DNA of 64,000 bases, from positions 1 to 64,000 of the forward strand of contig JAXMAR010000041.1 in NCBI GenBank assembly GCA_046350295.1, given 5' to 3'. Numbering within the stretch: the first letter of the stretch is position 1; each line of letters begins with the position of its first letter. Made by a program: the position numbers and the translations under genes. The notes beneath the pieces were generated by a model. That model was not told where the DNA came from, ran no database searches, and worked only from the letters and a program-made list of their open reading frames with translations. Positions 43,692 through 52,303 of the stretch are shown in pieces. The DNA comes from JAXMAR01 sp046350295 (lineage in GTDB: Bacteria > Planctomycetota > Planctomycetia > Gemmatales > Gemmataceae).

Positions 43692-44999
43692 ATGTCCCGG
43701 TTTCCGGTCCGTCCCCTTCGCCTTAACGTCCGCGCCCGTCTGCAGCTCGAAGAACTGGAGACGCGCCTCGCCCCGGCGGCGTATACGCCCCTCACGCCCG
43801 ATCCCCTCAGCGCCGACGCGCTCGGCGCCGCGCCCGCTATCCGCATCGAGCTTGTCGCCCTGCACGAGTTCGGCCACGCCCTGGGCCTTGATCACAGCTC
43901 CAATCCGAACTCCATCATGTACCCCTACTACAATGGGGCGTACAACCTCGCCGCCTTCGCCTCCGACCCGGCGGTCCCTCTCTTCCAGGCGCTCTACAGC
44001 GATCCCGCAACCAGCCCCTGGCGCGACAGCCGCGACCCGACTTCCGGGGACGGCAAGGTGGAGATCACTTTCAGCTTCGTGCCGGACGGAACGCGGCTCG
44101 ACGCCGGCGCCAAAAGCACGCTCTTCGCGACCATGAACGCCGACTTCGGCTCTCCTTCGGTATGGGAGCCTTATTTCATCAGCGCGCTCAACCTGTGGGC
44201 CAGCGTCAGCAACGGCAAGGTTTCGTTCGTTCAGGTCGGGGACGGCGGGCAGCGCTTCAACGTCGCCGGCGCCGCCGAGAACGATTCGCGTTTCGGGGAC
44301 ATCCGCATCGGGGCCTACCGCATGGACGGCGCGGGTGGCGTGCTCGCCCACACCTACTTCCCGCCCCCCAACGGCTCCACGGCCGCGGGCGACGCTCAGT
44401 TCGACAGTTCCGAGCACTGGGTATTTGGCTCGGCTTCCTCGACGCCGACCACGCCGTCCGGTGGCCGGCGCGGCGGACGCGGAAACCTCACCGGCGGCGA
44501 CATTCCCGTCATCGTTTTCATGCCGGTGGCCGCTCCTTTTATCCCCAGTCCGGCCCCGGTGGTCGTTGACCTGTCGCGCTTCGCACCGCCTACACCGCTG
44601 CCGCTCCCCGCGCCGCGCGTCAACCCCCTGGTCAACGAAGGCCCGCTCCTCAATCCCGCCCCGGATCAAGCGGTCGAGGTCGAGCCGGCGCCCGCCCTGC
44701 CGCCGGCGCCGTTCCCCACGCCCAGACCCGTGCAACCCGGCGCCCTTCCCTTCCAGGCCGAGCACGCCGCGCCGCAAGGGGATGCGCTCGCGCCGCCGCG
44801 CCTGCTTCCCGCCATGCCCGCGACCTTGGACGAAGCGGCGGCGCTGGACACGGCCCCCGCGCTGATCGCAAGCGGTCCGGTCGCGACCGAGGCGTGCGCT
44901 TTGACTGTCGCGGTCGCCTTGTTCTTGCAGGGATACGCCGACCCCGCGCTTGAGGGCTGGCGGCCGGCCCGACGAAAGCCATTGGTGAGTTCCGTGTAG
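43692..44999 (+). CDS. Matrixin-like exported metalloprotease with permuted segments
   Basis: About 435 residues from the ATG at 43692, 8 bp after AAGGAGG. The N-terminus RARLQLEELETRLAP is the planctomycete LExR-type export motif. The metzincin zinc motif HEFGHALGLDH (residues 58-68) and a Met-turn-like SIMYPYYNG (about residue 76) come first. The strands that normally precede them in a matrixin follow instead: VEITFSFVPDG, AKSTLFATMNADFGS, ALNLWASVSNGKVSFVQVGD, DSRFGDIRIGAYRMDG. No second HExxH occurs later. The C-terminal 200 residues are Pro/Ala-rich. Activity of the permuted fold is uncertain. Confidence 0.8.
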   Translation: MSRFPVRPLRLNVRARLQLEELETRLAPAAYTPLTPDPLSADALGAAPAIRIELVALHEFGHALGLDHSSNPNSIMYPYYNGAYNLAAFASDPAVPLFQALYSDPATSPWRDSRDPTSGDGKVEITFSFVPDGTRLDAGAKSTLFATMNADFGSPSVWEPYFISALNLWASVSNGKVSFVQVGDGGQRFNVAGAAENDSRFGDIRIGAYRMDGAGGVLAHTYFPPPNGSTAAGDAQFDSSEHWVFGSASSTPTTPSGGRRGGRGNLTGGDIPVIVFMPVAAPFIPSPAPVVVDLSRFAPPTPLPLPAPRVNPLVNEGPLLNPAPDQAVEVEPAPALPPAPFPTPRPVQPGALPFQAEHAAPQGDALAPPRLLPAMPATLDEAAALDTAPALIASGPVATEACALTVAVALFLQGYADPALEGWRPARRKPLVSSV

Positions 45000-45013
45000 G
45001 ACAGGTGATTCCA

Positions 45014-46147
45014 ATGATCGCACCTTCGCGCCTTTTCGCGCTCGTCGTCGTCTTTGTGCTGACGCCGACCCTCGTCGCAACCGAGCCGTTCCGCTATCCG
45101 GAAGCCAAGCACGGCAAAGCGGAGTTGCGCTATATCGACCACATTCCCGTGCTCGTGGTTCAGGGAAGCCCAGAACAGATCGGGGAGCAAGAGGGGGCCC
45201 TGGCGCTCAAGCCGGCTTCGGACCTGGTCAAGATGGTCGACGTGTTCGTCAAAAAGTGGGGCTGGGAGCGCACCTACCCTGCTCTTCTCAAGATGGGCGC
45301 CTTCATGGGGCCGCGCTTCCCCCCCGAGCACATGGCGGAGATCGAAGCGGCCGCCAAAGCGTCCGGCTGGCCGCGCGACCTGCTCGTCTTCGCCAACAGC
45401 CTCTCGGACCTGAGCCGTATCGCCCGCTGCTCCGCCATCCTGATCGAGCCCGGCCGGAGCGCGACGGGAGGCATGCTCTTCGGGCGCAACCTCGATTGGC
45501 CCCCCGCCGGGACGCTGCACGAGTATCCGCTGCTCATCGTCTACAAACCGGCGGGAAAGCGGGCGTTCGCGTCCATCACCTATCCCGGCATGGTCGGCGT
45601 CTTCTCCGGCATCAATGACGCGGGCCTGGCCCTCGCCGACCTCACGGTGACCTCGTCCAAGGACGGCGCCCTGCCCCTCAACCCCACCGGCATGCCCTAC
45701 ACCCTCGCCCTGCGGCGGGTGCTCGAAGAATGCGCAACGGTGGAGGAAGCGGAGAAACTGCTCCGTTCCTTCAAGCGGACGGTGATGCACAATGTAGCGA
45801 TCTGCGACCCGAAACACGCGGCCGTCTTCGAGATCACTTCACGCAGCCTTGTCGTCCGCCCCGGACTCGAAGGGATTTGCTGCTGCACCAACCACTTCCG
45901 CTGCGACGCGCTGGCGACCGGAAAGAAATGCGACCGCTACGACGCGCTCGAGAAGAGCCGGGACCTGAAGAAGGTGACCCTCGGCGACGTGGCCAAACGC
46001 CTGGACGCGGCGAACCAGGGGCCCATGACTCTGCAGACGATGATCTTCGAGCCCGCAGAGTTGCGGCTGCACATCGCGCTGGGGGCCGGCCCGGCGACGC
46101 GGCTGCCGTTGCGGACGGTGGAGTTGAAGAAGCTGTTGGCAAAATGA
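45014..46147 (+). CDS. C45-family acyltransferase/N-terminal nucleophile hydrolase
   Basis: About 377 residues with a signal peptide (MIAPSRLFALVVVFVLTPTL). Homology blocks to acyl-CoA:6-aminopenicillanate acyltransferase-like (peptidase C45) proteins are GSPEQIGEQEGALAL, the presumed nucleophile in SRIARCSAILIEPG (Cys near residue 139), MLFGRNLDWPPAGTLHEYP, NDAGLALADLTVTS and MHNVAICDPKHAAVFEITS. C45 enzymes self-process before the cysteine and hydrolyse or transfer amide-linked acyl groups. The start may also be GTG at 45005. It lies directly upstream of tRNA-Glu; the substrate is unknown. Confidence 0.85.
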   Translation: MIAPSRLFALVVVFVLTPTLVATEPFRYPEAKHGKAELRYIDHIPVLVVQGSPEQIGEQEGALALKPASDLVKMVDVFVKKWGWERTYPALLKMGAFMGPRFPPEHMAEIEAAAKASGWPRDLLVFANSLSDLSRIARCSAILIEPGRSATGGMLFGRNLDWPPAGTLHEYPLLIVYKPAGKRAFASITYPGMVGVFSGINDAGLALADLTVTSSKDGALPLNPTGMPYTLALRRVLEECATVEEAEKLLRSFKRTVMHNVAICDPKHAAVFEITSRSLVVRPGLEGICCCTNHFRCDALATGKKCDRYDALEKSRDLKKVTLGDVAKRLDAANQGPMTLQTMIFEPAELRLHIALGAGPATRLPLRTVELKKLLAK

Positions 46148-46239
46148 CCCTTCCCGGGAGTCTCGTTCGAACGCCGCACACGGTTGAGGGGCGCTTGACG
46201 CAAGCGTTGTGGAGAGATATCAAAAGGAAGTCCACCGCC

Positions 46240-46312
46240 GCCCCCATCGTCTAGAGGCCTAGGACATAGCCCTCTCAAGGCTAAGACCGGAGTTCGAATC
46301 TCCGTGGGGGCA
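46240..46312 (+). tRNA. tRNA-Glu (anticodon CTC)
   Basis: The 73-nt sequence folds as a cloverleaf. Acceptor arms are GCCCCCA and TGGGGGC with discriminator A. The D arm contains CTAGAGGCCTAGGA. The anticodon stem AGCC/GGCT encloses CTCTCAA, giving anticodon CTC. The T arm is CGGAG-TTCGAAT-CTCCG. No CCA is encoded. The 3' half (46292-46309) is the attachment core of the adjacent island, and the integrase gene ends inside the tRNA on the opposite strand. Confidence 0.95.
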
Positions 46313-47582
46313 TCTCGTTATCCTGCAAAGAGTTACGACAGGTCGCAAGAGCCGTAGTTTTCCCCGCAAAAACCGGGTCCGGCTCTTCCTCCCTTTTCTC
46401 CTCTTGCGGTCCGTTGCGAACGCTTTCCAGGGGTGTTTCGGCGGGTTGCTGCACCGCTTTTTGCAGCGCGCCCCTCGCCGCCCGCTCGAAGTCCTCATCC
46501 CGCACTTGTAGGTAGTGCTTCTGCGCGATCAGCGCCGAGTTGCCGATCCACGCGCAGACGACATGCACGGGGTAGTCCGCCGTCAACTCCGTCTGCCTGC
46601 TGGCCCGCAGGTTGTGGAAGAGGCGCGGCCACGGCTTGACCCCGGCCCGGCAGAGGATGCGCTCGAATTGCGTCCGTAGGTTGCTGTTCTTTCGCCGATA
46701 GCGGTTGATGATCCAGACGGCACCCTCGGGCGCTTGCTCGAAGGCTTCTTCGAGGAAGGGACGCAACTCCGGGAAGAGGGGAATCCAGCGGTCGCCGCCA
46801 GCCTCGTTGTGTTCCAGCTTCGGCGCGTGAACACGGACGCGGCCACGCTCCCAATCCACGTCTCCCCAGGTCAACGAAAGATGCTCTGATGGGCAGCGCA
46901 GGCCGCCGTAGCGCGAGAGGGCCAAGAGCAGCTTCCACTCGGCGTCGGGGCAAGCGTCGATGGCCTTCTGGATCGTCTCCCGGTCGATGAAGTGCTGGCG
47001 CTCGGGGTTCGCCTCTTTGGGCGCCTTCAGGTCCGCGAAGGGGTTCTTGGGGACATACTCGAAGCGGACGGCCGACTGGAACATCTGCCGGACCTTCTTG
47101 AGCGATTGGCTCGCGGTCCCATCGGCATACTTGCTGCGCAGGAGGAAGAGCCAGCTTTCGGCGTCCCCCGCCGTGATCGTCCGAATGTCCCGCTCGGCTC
47201 CAAGGAAGGCGACAAGGCGACGGCGCGCCACGTCGAGGTTGTGCCGGGTTTGTGGCTTCACGTCCTGCCGCTTGTCGATGTAGGCGCGGAGGAAGGGGTC
47301 GAGGCGCAGGTCGAGGGCTTCCTTCGGCCGCCGGGCCTCCACCAGCTTCACCCGCGCCAGCTTCGCGTGCAACTCGTCCCCGATGCTCCCCAGCCAGGAG
47401 GCGGTTTCGGCGTCGAGGGCCAGACGACTCCGCTTCGCCGCCAGCAGATACTCGACCCGCTCCTTGATCGTCTCGGCCGCCTTCATCGGCGCCTTGCCGA
47501 GTCGGATGCTACGCCGCTTGCCGTCCGGCGCGACAAACTGCACCGTCTTGCCGCCGCCGTTGCTCTTGCTGATGCTCGCCAT
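46281..47582 (-). CDS. Tyrosine-type site-specific integrase
   Basis: A 433-residue recombinase. An N-terminal SAM-like arm (LDPFLRAYIDKRQDVKPQTRHN, ITAGDAESWLFLLRSKYADG) precedes the catalytic domain with the first arginine in LLALSRYGGLRCPSEHLSL, the HNLRASRQTEL box (H-x-x-R) and the tyrosine nucleophile in LIAQKHYLQVRDEDF. The last residues MPPRRFELRS are encoded on the complement of tRNA-Glu, typical of an integrase whose attachment site is the tRNA. The ATG at 47582 follows an AAGGGAG site and overlaps the upstream HTH gene's end region. It would catalyse insertion and excision of the 12-kb island. Confidence 0.93.
   Translation of the reverse strand: MASISKSNGGGKTVQFVAPDGKRRSIRLGKAPMKAAETIKERVEYLLAAKRSRLALDAETASWLGSIGDELHAKLARVKLVEARRPKEALDLRLDPFLRAYIDKRQDVKPQTRHNLDVARRRLVAFLGAERDIRTITAGDAESWLFLLRSKYADGTASQSLKKVRQMFQSAVRFEYVPKNPFADLKAPKEANPERQHFIDRETIQKAIDACPDAEWKLLLALSRYGGLRCPSEHLSLTWGDVDWERGRVRVHAPKLEHNEAGGDRWIPLFPELRPFLEEAFEQAPEGAVWIINRYRRKNSNLRTQFERILCRAGVKPWPRLFHNLRASRQTELTADYPVHVVCAWIGNSALIAQKHYLQVRDEDFERAARGALQKAVQQPAETPLESVRNGPQEEKREEEPDPVFAGKTTALATCRNSLQDNEMPPRRFELRS
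46292..46309. repeat. attL: left attachment core inside tRNA-Glu
   Basis: GTTCGAATCTCCGTGGGG is the T-loop and 3' acceptor strand of the tRNA and matches the right copy at 58431-58448 exactly. This is the standard target of tyrosine integrases that use tRNA 3' ends. Confidence 0.82.
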
Positions 47583-47583
47583 G

Positions 47584-47796
47584 TCACTCCCTTTCGGTCT
47601 TCACCAGTTGCAGCCCCAGGAAACGGCAGAGGGTGTCAAACCCTTCGAGGGACAGGCCGCGCTTCCCGCTCACGAAACGATGGAGCGCCGCGTAGGACAC
47701 GCCGCTATCCTTGGCGATGCGGTACAGCGTCAGGTCGCTGTCCTTGATCGCCTTCCGCGCCGCTTCCATCAGCGTGGTCGGCTTTCTCTTCGCCAT
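47584..47796 (-). CDS. Small helix-turn-helix (XRE-type) regulator
   Basis: A 70-residue protein starting MAKRKPTTLMEAARKAI. A compact HTH is seen as LTLYRIAKDSGVSYAALHRFV with GLSLEGFDTLCRFLGLQL after it. The size and location one base before the integrase start fit the small regulator or excisionase-like partner found beside integrases. A GGAGG site is 9 bp upstream of the ATG. A longer minus frame overlapping its start (47705-47926) is probably not a gene. Confidence 0.8.
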   Translation of the reverse strand: MAKRKPTTLMEAARKAIKDSDLTLYRIAKDSGVSYAALHRFVSGKRGLSLEGFDTLCRFLGLQLVKTERE

Positions 47797-47874
47797 GTAG
47801 CCATTCCTCCAGCGCTCCCCGGCGTTCGGGGGGCAATCCGCCCAGGATGCCCGCCAGACGCGCCAGGATTGCTT

Positions 47875-48414
47875 CTAAGCCACCTTGGCGCGGCTCAGGA
47901 TGCCCTTGACCGTCGTATGAATCCATTGCGCGCCCCGCTTCGGTAGGATGCCGCGGCGCTGCAATTCGGCCGCGATGGTTCGATAGCTCATCCCTTCCTC
48001 CCGCAACCGCCGCATGAGGGCGATAGCCTCTTGCTCCTCCGCGTTCTCGACCAACCGCCGCTCCGCGCCGAACGTCCAGCCGAAAGGAACATAGCGGCTG
48101 ATGCGCTCGCCGCGCGTCCGCTTCACCTTGAGCGCCGCCTTGGTCCTCTCCCGGATCATGGCCCGTTCCAACTCCGCGAACACGCTCGCCATTTGCGCCA
48201 TGGCCCGACCATAGGGGTTCGTCATGTCGAAACCTTCGGCAATGGCGACCAGTTCAATCCCCTTGCGGTCGAAGTCGGCAATCGTCGCCGCCGCGTCCGC
48301 CACCGACCGGAAGAGCCGATCAAACTTCGCCACGACGACGACGGGCTTCTCCTTGCGGGCGCGGGCCAGGAGAACGGCGCCGGCCGCCCGGCTTGCCAGG
48401 GGCTTACCGAGCGG
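47875..48414 (-). pseudogene. Serine recombinase, N-terminus lost
   Basis: The remaining 180 residues are the second half of the catalytic domain (KEKPVVVVAKFDRLFRSVAD, GIELVAIAEGFDMTNPYGRAM, ERAMIRERTKAALKVKRTRG) plus a recombinase zinc-like C-terminal domain (EGMSYRTIAAELQRRGILPK). The N-terminal strand with the nucleophilic serine is missing. Upstream the frame continues for 55 codons of unrelated sequence that is an out-of-frame part of an IS630 transposase, so the gene was cut at about 48410. It cannot be active as it stands. Confidence 0.75.
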
Positions 48415-49244
48415 GCGGCGATGGATCGCAAGCCTTCCTTGATCTTGGAGAACATCTCCTCGATCGGCGACAGGTCCGGGCTGTACACGGGCAATGGCTC
48501 TACCCGTGCCCCCACGGCCTCGATGGCGGCAATGGCAGACGCGGCTCTTGTGCGGCGACAGGTTATCCCATACCACCACGTCGTCCGGCGCAGTTCCGGC
48601 GCCAAGACGCGCTCGACATACGTGTCAAAGGCCGCTCGATCCGTCGCCCCCGGCAAGGCCAGCGGCGCCAGCGACCCCCGTGGTACGCAGGCCCGATATC
48701 AAGGTGACATTCTTCCACACGCCCGGGGCCGTCGCCTGCACGCGTTCGCCCACCAGGGCTCGACGTCGTACGTCCGTCCCATGGCGGTCGTGGCGCCTCG
48801 GCCTCATCAACGAAAACCAGGTGTTCCGGAGCCACCGTCGCCATCTTCTCGCGAAAGGCACGCCGCTGCTTTTGGACACGGGGCGTATCTTGCTCCTGGG
48901 CACGTTGGGTCTTTCTGCGCGTGATGCGGTGGCTGCAAAACCCGAAAGATGGTCATGATGCTGCAAGCGACACCCAGTCGGCTGCACAACTCCGCGAGCG
49001 TCGCATCTGGCTGTTGACGCACCAGTTCGAGAAGGCGAGCGACTGCCTCCGCGTCCAGTTTGGGACGGGCGCCGCCGCCGTGCTTTTTGGGTTGGACAGA
49101 TCCGGTGCTGCGAAAGCGCTGAAGCAGGCGGACAATCGTCGAGACATCGACAGTGAAAAGTTCGGCCAATTCACGCAGCGAATGCTCGCCGCCTTCGACT
49201 GCCGCCACAATGCGCACGCGGAGGTCGATAGAAATGGGTCGCAT
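48410..49244 (-). pseudogene. IS630-family transposase, frameshifted and truncated
   Basis: The N-terminal DNA-binding part is intact from MRPISIDLRVRIVAAVEGGE (ATG 49244, AAGGAGG upstream): RELAELFTVDVSTIVRLLQR and PKKHGGGARPKLDAEAV. The frame then breaks near 48930. The middle appears in other frames as HLVFVDEAEA and TAPGVWKNVTLISGLRTTGV. The C-terminal DDE part is seen as VVWDNLSPHKS and VYSPDLSPIEEMFSKIKEGL, stopping at GLRSIAARS, short of the usual end. The truncation abuts the truncated serine recombinase. Multiple frameshifts make it non-functional. Confidence 0.8.
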
Positions 49245-49441
49245 CTTCCGCCTCCTTGCTAAAGTTGCGATCCCCCAATCCGTCATTGGTATTCTATCCA
49301 TATGCAATCCAATGGGGAACCGCTCTAGAAGCCAAAGGCGTCGATGATAGGACCGGCCGCGTCGAGGAATTTGATTTCATCCGAGACAGACTGGTTTTTA
49401 GTCGGGAAATTGCAGGGATCGAGACAGGAAGGCATCGTGTT

Positions 49442-49458
49442 GTCGATCCAACCGTCAT
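49442..49458. repeat. Left 17-bp target duplication of the IS
   Basis: GTCGATCCAACCGTCAT is identical to 51139-51155 and lies immediately outside the IS end. Collapsing the two copies restores an open frame across the site. Confidence 0.82.
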
Positions 49459-51138
49459 TGTTGTACGCCAATAGAAATGTCCGGTCTTAAGCCAATAGAA
49501 ATGTCCTCTTTGGCCCAGCCGCCAAGGAGGACGTGTCTATGGGCGGGGAAGGAGACCGGATCGCCATGAGTCAGCGGGAGCGGGATCGGTTGCGGGTGTT
49601 GCAGGACTTGAACGAGGGCAGATACACGCAGGTCAAGGCCGCCGAGTTGTTGAAGCGGAGCGTGCGGCAGGTGCGTCGTTTGCAGGAGCGGCTTGTCGGA
49701 GAGGGCGTGGCGCGCTGGTGCATGGCTTGCGCGCGGCCGGCCCTCCAATCGTCGCCATCGAAGCCGCAGCTAAGGAAGAAGGTGTTGCAGGCGTATCGGC
49801 GCCGCTACGCGGACTTCGGACCGACTCTGGCCTGTGAGAAGTTGGCCGAGGAAGGTCTCGTGGTCGCGGTCAACACGCTGCGGCGTTGGTTGTTGGCCGA
49901 AGGTCTGTGGCAGCGGCGCCGGCGTCGTGAACAGCATCGTCGGCGTCGGCCGCGCGCAGTTGCTTCGGCGAGTTGGTGCAGATGGACACCTGTTGCACGC
50001 CTGGACCGAAGGCCGCGGCGAAGAGATGGTGCTCCTGACCATGATCGACGACGCCACGTCGCGGCTGCTGGCCCGCTTCTATCCGGCCGACACGGTGGAG
50101 GCGCGCATTTCGATCTGCTGGGCCGGTGGCTGACGCGCTATGGCCGGCCGCACGCCTTGTACACGGATCGCCACGGCATCTTCGAGGCACAAGCAGGGCC
50201 AGGTCGATTACGAGGGCCAGACGCAGTTCAGTCGCGCTCGACGGAGTTGGAAATCGATCTGATCAAGGCACGCAGTCCGCAAGCCAAGGGCCGCGTGGAA
50301 CGCTTCGTTCGGCACGGCTCAGGATCGCTGGGTCAAGGAGCTGCGGCTGGCCAAAGCGAAGACCGTGGCTCAGGCCAATGCCGTGCTGGAGCGGTTGTTG
50401 CCCGAGCACAACCGGCGTTTCGGCGTGGCGCCTGCGCAGGCCAGCGACGCGCATCGCGCCTTGGGCAGCGGGCATGTCTTGGCGGCGATCCTGAGCGTCC
50501 AGGAGCGACGCGTGGTGAACAACAATTACACCATCCGCTTCCAGAATCGGCTGTATCAGTTGGACAAGCCGATCTACCCCGGCGAGCGTGGCGGCAAGGT
50601 GATCATCGAGCTGCGCCTGGATGGCACGATGGCGGTTCGTTTCGGCCAGCGCTACCTCAACCACCATGAGATTCCGCTGTCGAACGCGGCTCGCGACGGC
50701 GCCGAGCCGGGCGCAGCAAAAAAGGACGAGGCCTCGTCGAGCGCTGCCCCGTCCTCTGGCGTGAAGCCGACCAACGGGCGCTCGGGTCGCACTCCTGCGG
50801 AGCCCTATCCTCCCGTTGGTACCCGCAAGGCTACGCGCCAAGGTCCGTACCGTCCAGCCGCCGACCACCCTTGGCGCCGCGGCCTTCCGGGAAGTCGTCG
50901 GAGCAAATAACCCTCCCCCCCCGGCCCCCCTCCCGGGCGCCTGCATCAACGCCACGCAACTGCAAGGCACACTGTCCTGGGGGGCTCTGCCCCCCAGACC
51001 CCCCGGAGTTTATCGCATTGGCGGCCTACGCCAGAGGGAGACGCTCATGCCCGCCACTCCCACCCGCCGATATACCCCACGTCCAACCGGACATTTCTAA
51101 TGGCCGCAAACAGCGGACATTTCTATTGGCCTATCACA
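49459..51138 (+). mobile_element. Insertion sequence with 25-bp ends and 17-bp target duplication (IS1202/ISNCY-like)
   Basis: The element runs from TGTTGTAC to CTATCACA, with TG...CA termini. The ends are inverted repeats over 25 bp, including an exact GCCAATAGAAATGTCCG core at 49467-49483 and its complement at 51114-51130. A second copy of the core lies just inside each end (49491-49506; 51087-51104). The 17-bp GTCGATCCAACCGTCAT directly flanks both ends. The single transposase frame is broken. Long target duplications are recalled for the IS1202 group, which also matches the transposase style; family placement should be checked. Confidence 0.8.
49566..50910 (+). pseudogene. DDE transposase of the IS, frameshifted
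   Basis: The start MSQRERDRLRVLQDL leads an HTH region (RYTQVKAAELLKRSVRQVRR) and FGPTLACEKLAEEGLVVAVN-TLRRWLLAEGLWQ. After about 49930 the frame shifts and the catalytic core continues elsewhere as WTEGRGEEMVLLTMIDDATS with LLARFYPADTVEA, then GRPHALYTDRHGIFEA and SPQAKGRVERF in other frames. The last part (ERLLPEHNRRFGVAPAQASD through LDGTMAVRFGQRYL) is open to 50910. At least four frameshifts make it inactive; the ends of the element are still well preserved, so insertion was fairly recent. Confidence 0.78.
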
Positions 51139-51155
51139 GTCGATCCAACCGTCAT
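51139..51155. repeat. Right 17-bp target duplication of the IS
   Basis: Exact copy of 49442-49458, directly after the right IS end. Confidence 0.82.
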
Positions 51156-51224
51156 GTTCAGGACAATCGAAACCGTTTACAATGAGAACAAGGCTGCCCT
51201 GCGGCAGGCGGCGGAGATCGACCG

Positions 51225-51734
51225 ATGAGGCGATATTACCGACAGCATTTTCTTTTTGTGGAGTTCTGCTTTTCCGTCGTGATTTGCCTGATCGTTGTGG
51301 CCTTGACTGAATGGGTGTGGGGTAGGTCCGAGGTTCAGGCGTTCGTGAAGGGAAACCGGCAAGCTGCGTACGTGGCAATCGCTTCCACTGGCGGCTCGCT
51401 ATTGGGGTTTGCCATCACGGCGGTTTCCATCGTAATAGCCGTTGGAGCATCTCCAGCCATGTCGGTTGTTCGGCGCTCGGGCAACCTTCCCAGAGTCTAC
51501 GAGATTTTCTTTCAGGCGATTTGTTGGCTGTCTCTGGCGACGATTTGGGCGTTCATCGGGCTGCTGGCTGACACTGACACAAACCCGCGCATTCTGATTG
51601 GCTACGCGATGACCTTTTTCTTTACCGTAGTCCTTTTCAGGGTCTTTCGGTGCATCTGGATCATGCGGGAGGTCACGTCACTCCTCACGGCGGAAGCCGC
51701 CAAAGAGGTTTCTGCCAATCCGACTGCTTCCTAG
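51225..51734 (+). CDS. Four-helix membrane protein of unknown function
   Basis: A 169-residue protein starting MRRYYRQHFLFVEFCFSVVI. Hydrophobic segments lie at about residues 10-32 (EFCFSVVICLIVVALTEWVW), 48-75, 92-115 (FFQAICWLSLATIWAFIGLL) and 122-145 (IGYAMTFFFTVVLFRVF). Its ATG overlaps the TGA of the small gene that the IS interrupts (ATGA), so they formed an operon. Base composition is lower in GC than most of the window, suggesting transfer. It is convergent with the restriction module. No family was recognised. Confidence 0.72.
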   Translation: MRRYYRQHFLFVEFCFSVVICLIVVALTEWVWGRSEVQAFVKGNRQAAYVAIASTGGSLLGFAITAVSIVIAVGASPAMSVVRRSGNLPRVYEIFFQAICWLSLATIWAFIGLLADTDTNPRILIGYAMTFFFTVVLFRVFRCIWIMREVTSLLTAEAAKEVSANPTAS

Positions 51735-51739
51735 TCCGG

Positions 51740-52303
51740 TCACGGCGGCGTCACCTCGCGCACCTTGTACACTTTCAGCACCTCGTCGCCGAAGTGATTG
51801 ATGACCTTCACGGCGATCTGCCCCTTTTTGGGCGTCGTGAAGGGGACGCTCTTCGTGCTGTAAAGCTTAGCCCATTCTGCCTCGTTGATCTCGGCGCGGA
51901 GGGCTTTCTGGAGCCTTTCGTAGGGCTCCTGGTCGCCGCAGAAATAGGCGTGGCGGACGAAGAAGCTCTCGCCGTTGTAGTCGGTGTCGATGAACCAGCA
52001 GGCGATGTCGTCGGTGGTGTGGCTGCGCACCTCGCCCGAGGTCGGGTCGTAGACGTCGACGCCGAGGATCTCGACGACGAGCTTGCCGTCCTTTTGCCGC
52101 TCCAGGCGGATGTCAGGCTCGCCGAAGATGAGGAAGAGGTTGCCGGCGCCGGTTTTCTTGAGCAGCTCGTCCCCCATCGTCAGGTCGGGATTCATCCGCG
52201 GCGTCAGGACCTTAAGCTTGCCGAACTTCTTGGCCTCTTCGGAGACGTGGGGATCGAAGGCGAAGCCGCAGACGAGCAGAAGGTCGCAGCCGAGGCCGCG
52301 CAT
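51740..52303 (-). CDS. C-terminal fragment of a DNA methyltransferase-like protein
   Basis: The open frame from its first ATG gives 187 residues, but coding similarity in this frame extends upstream to about 52560 (DFVGTILDYLRKAGVQ, VKICIGPEFGTVGPELLKDA). Blocks such as LLKKTGAGNLFLIFGEPDI, VDVYDPTSGEVRS, DIACWFIDTDYNGESFFVRH and KGQIAVKVINHFGDEVLKVY resemble the C-terminus of site-specific DNA methyltransferases found beside BPTD_3080-type restriction enzymes (from memory). No catalytic DPPY-type motif is present. It is joined by a +/-1 frameshift to the restriction gene upstream, so it looks like a remnant of the modification half of the system. Confidence 0.6.
   Translation of the reverse strand: MRGLGCDLLLVCGFAFDPHVSEEAKKFGKLKVLTPRMNPDLTMGDELLKKTGAGNLFLIFGEPDIRLERQKDGKLVVEILGVDVYDPTSGEVRSHTTDDIACWFIDTDYNGESFFVRHAYFCGDQEPYERLQKALRAEINEAEWAKLYSTKSVPFTTPKKGQIAVKVINHFGDEVLKVYKVREVTPP

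Larger units (their letters stand above)
49300..51228 (+). pseudogene. Small unknown gene interrupted by an IS
   Basis: Reading in one frame before the IS gives EEFDFIRDRLVFSREIAG through RHRVVDPTV, ending at about 49458. Resuming in frame after the IS with the duplicated bases VDPTV gives MFRTIETVYNENKAALRQAA followed by EIDR and a TGA at 51226-51228. That TGA overlaps the ATG of the next gene as ATGA. The join restores a sensible protein, so a small gene coupled to the membrane protein was split by the IS. Its 5' end was probably also cut by the IS630; no family was recognised. The start coordinate is approximate. Confidence 0.65.

Noticed and set aside
47705..47926. Small minus frame beside the HTH regulator (LARLAGILGGLPPERRGALE)
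   Set aside because: The first half looks protein-like but the rest runs inside the HTH gene in another frame and it overlaps the recombinase stop; not enough to call a gene.
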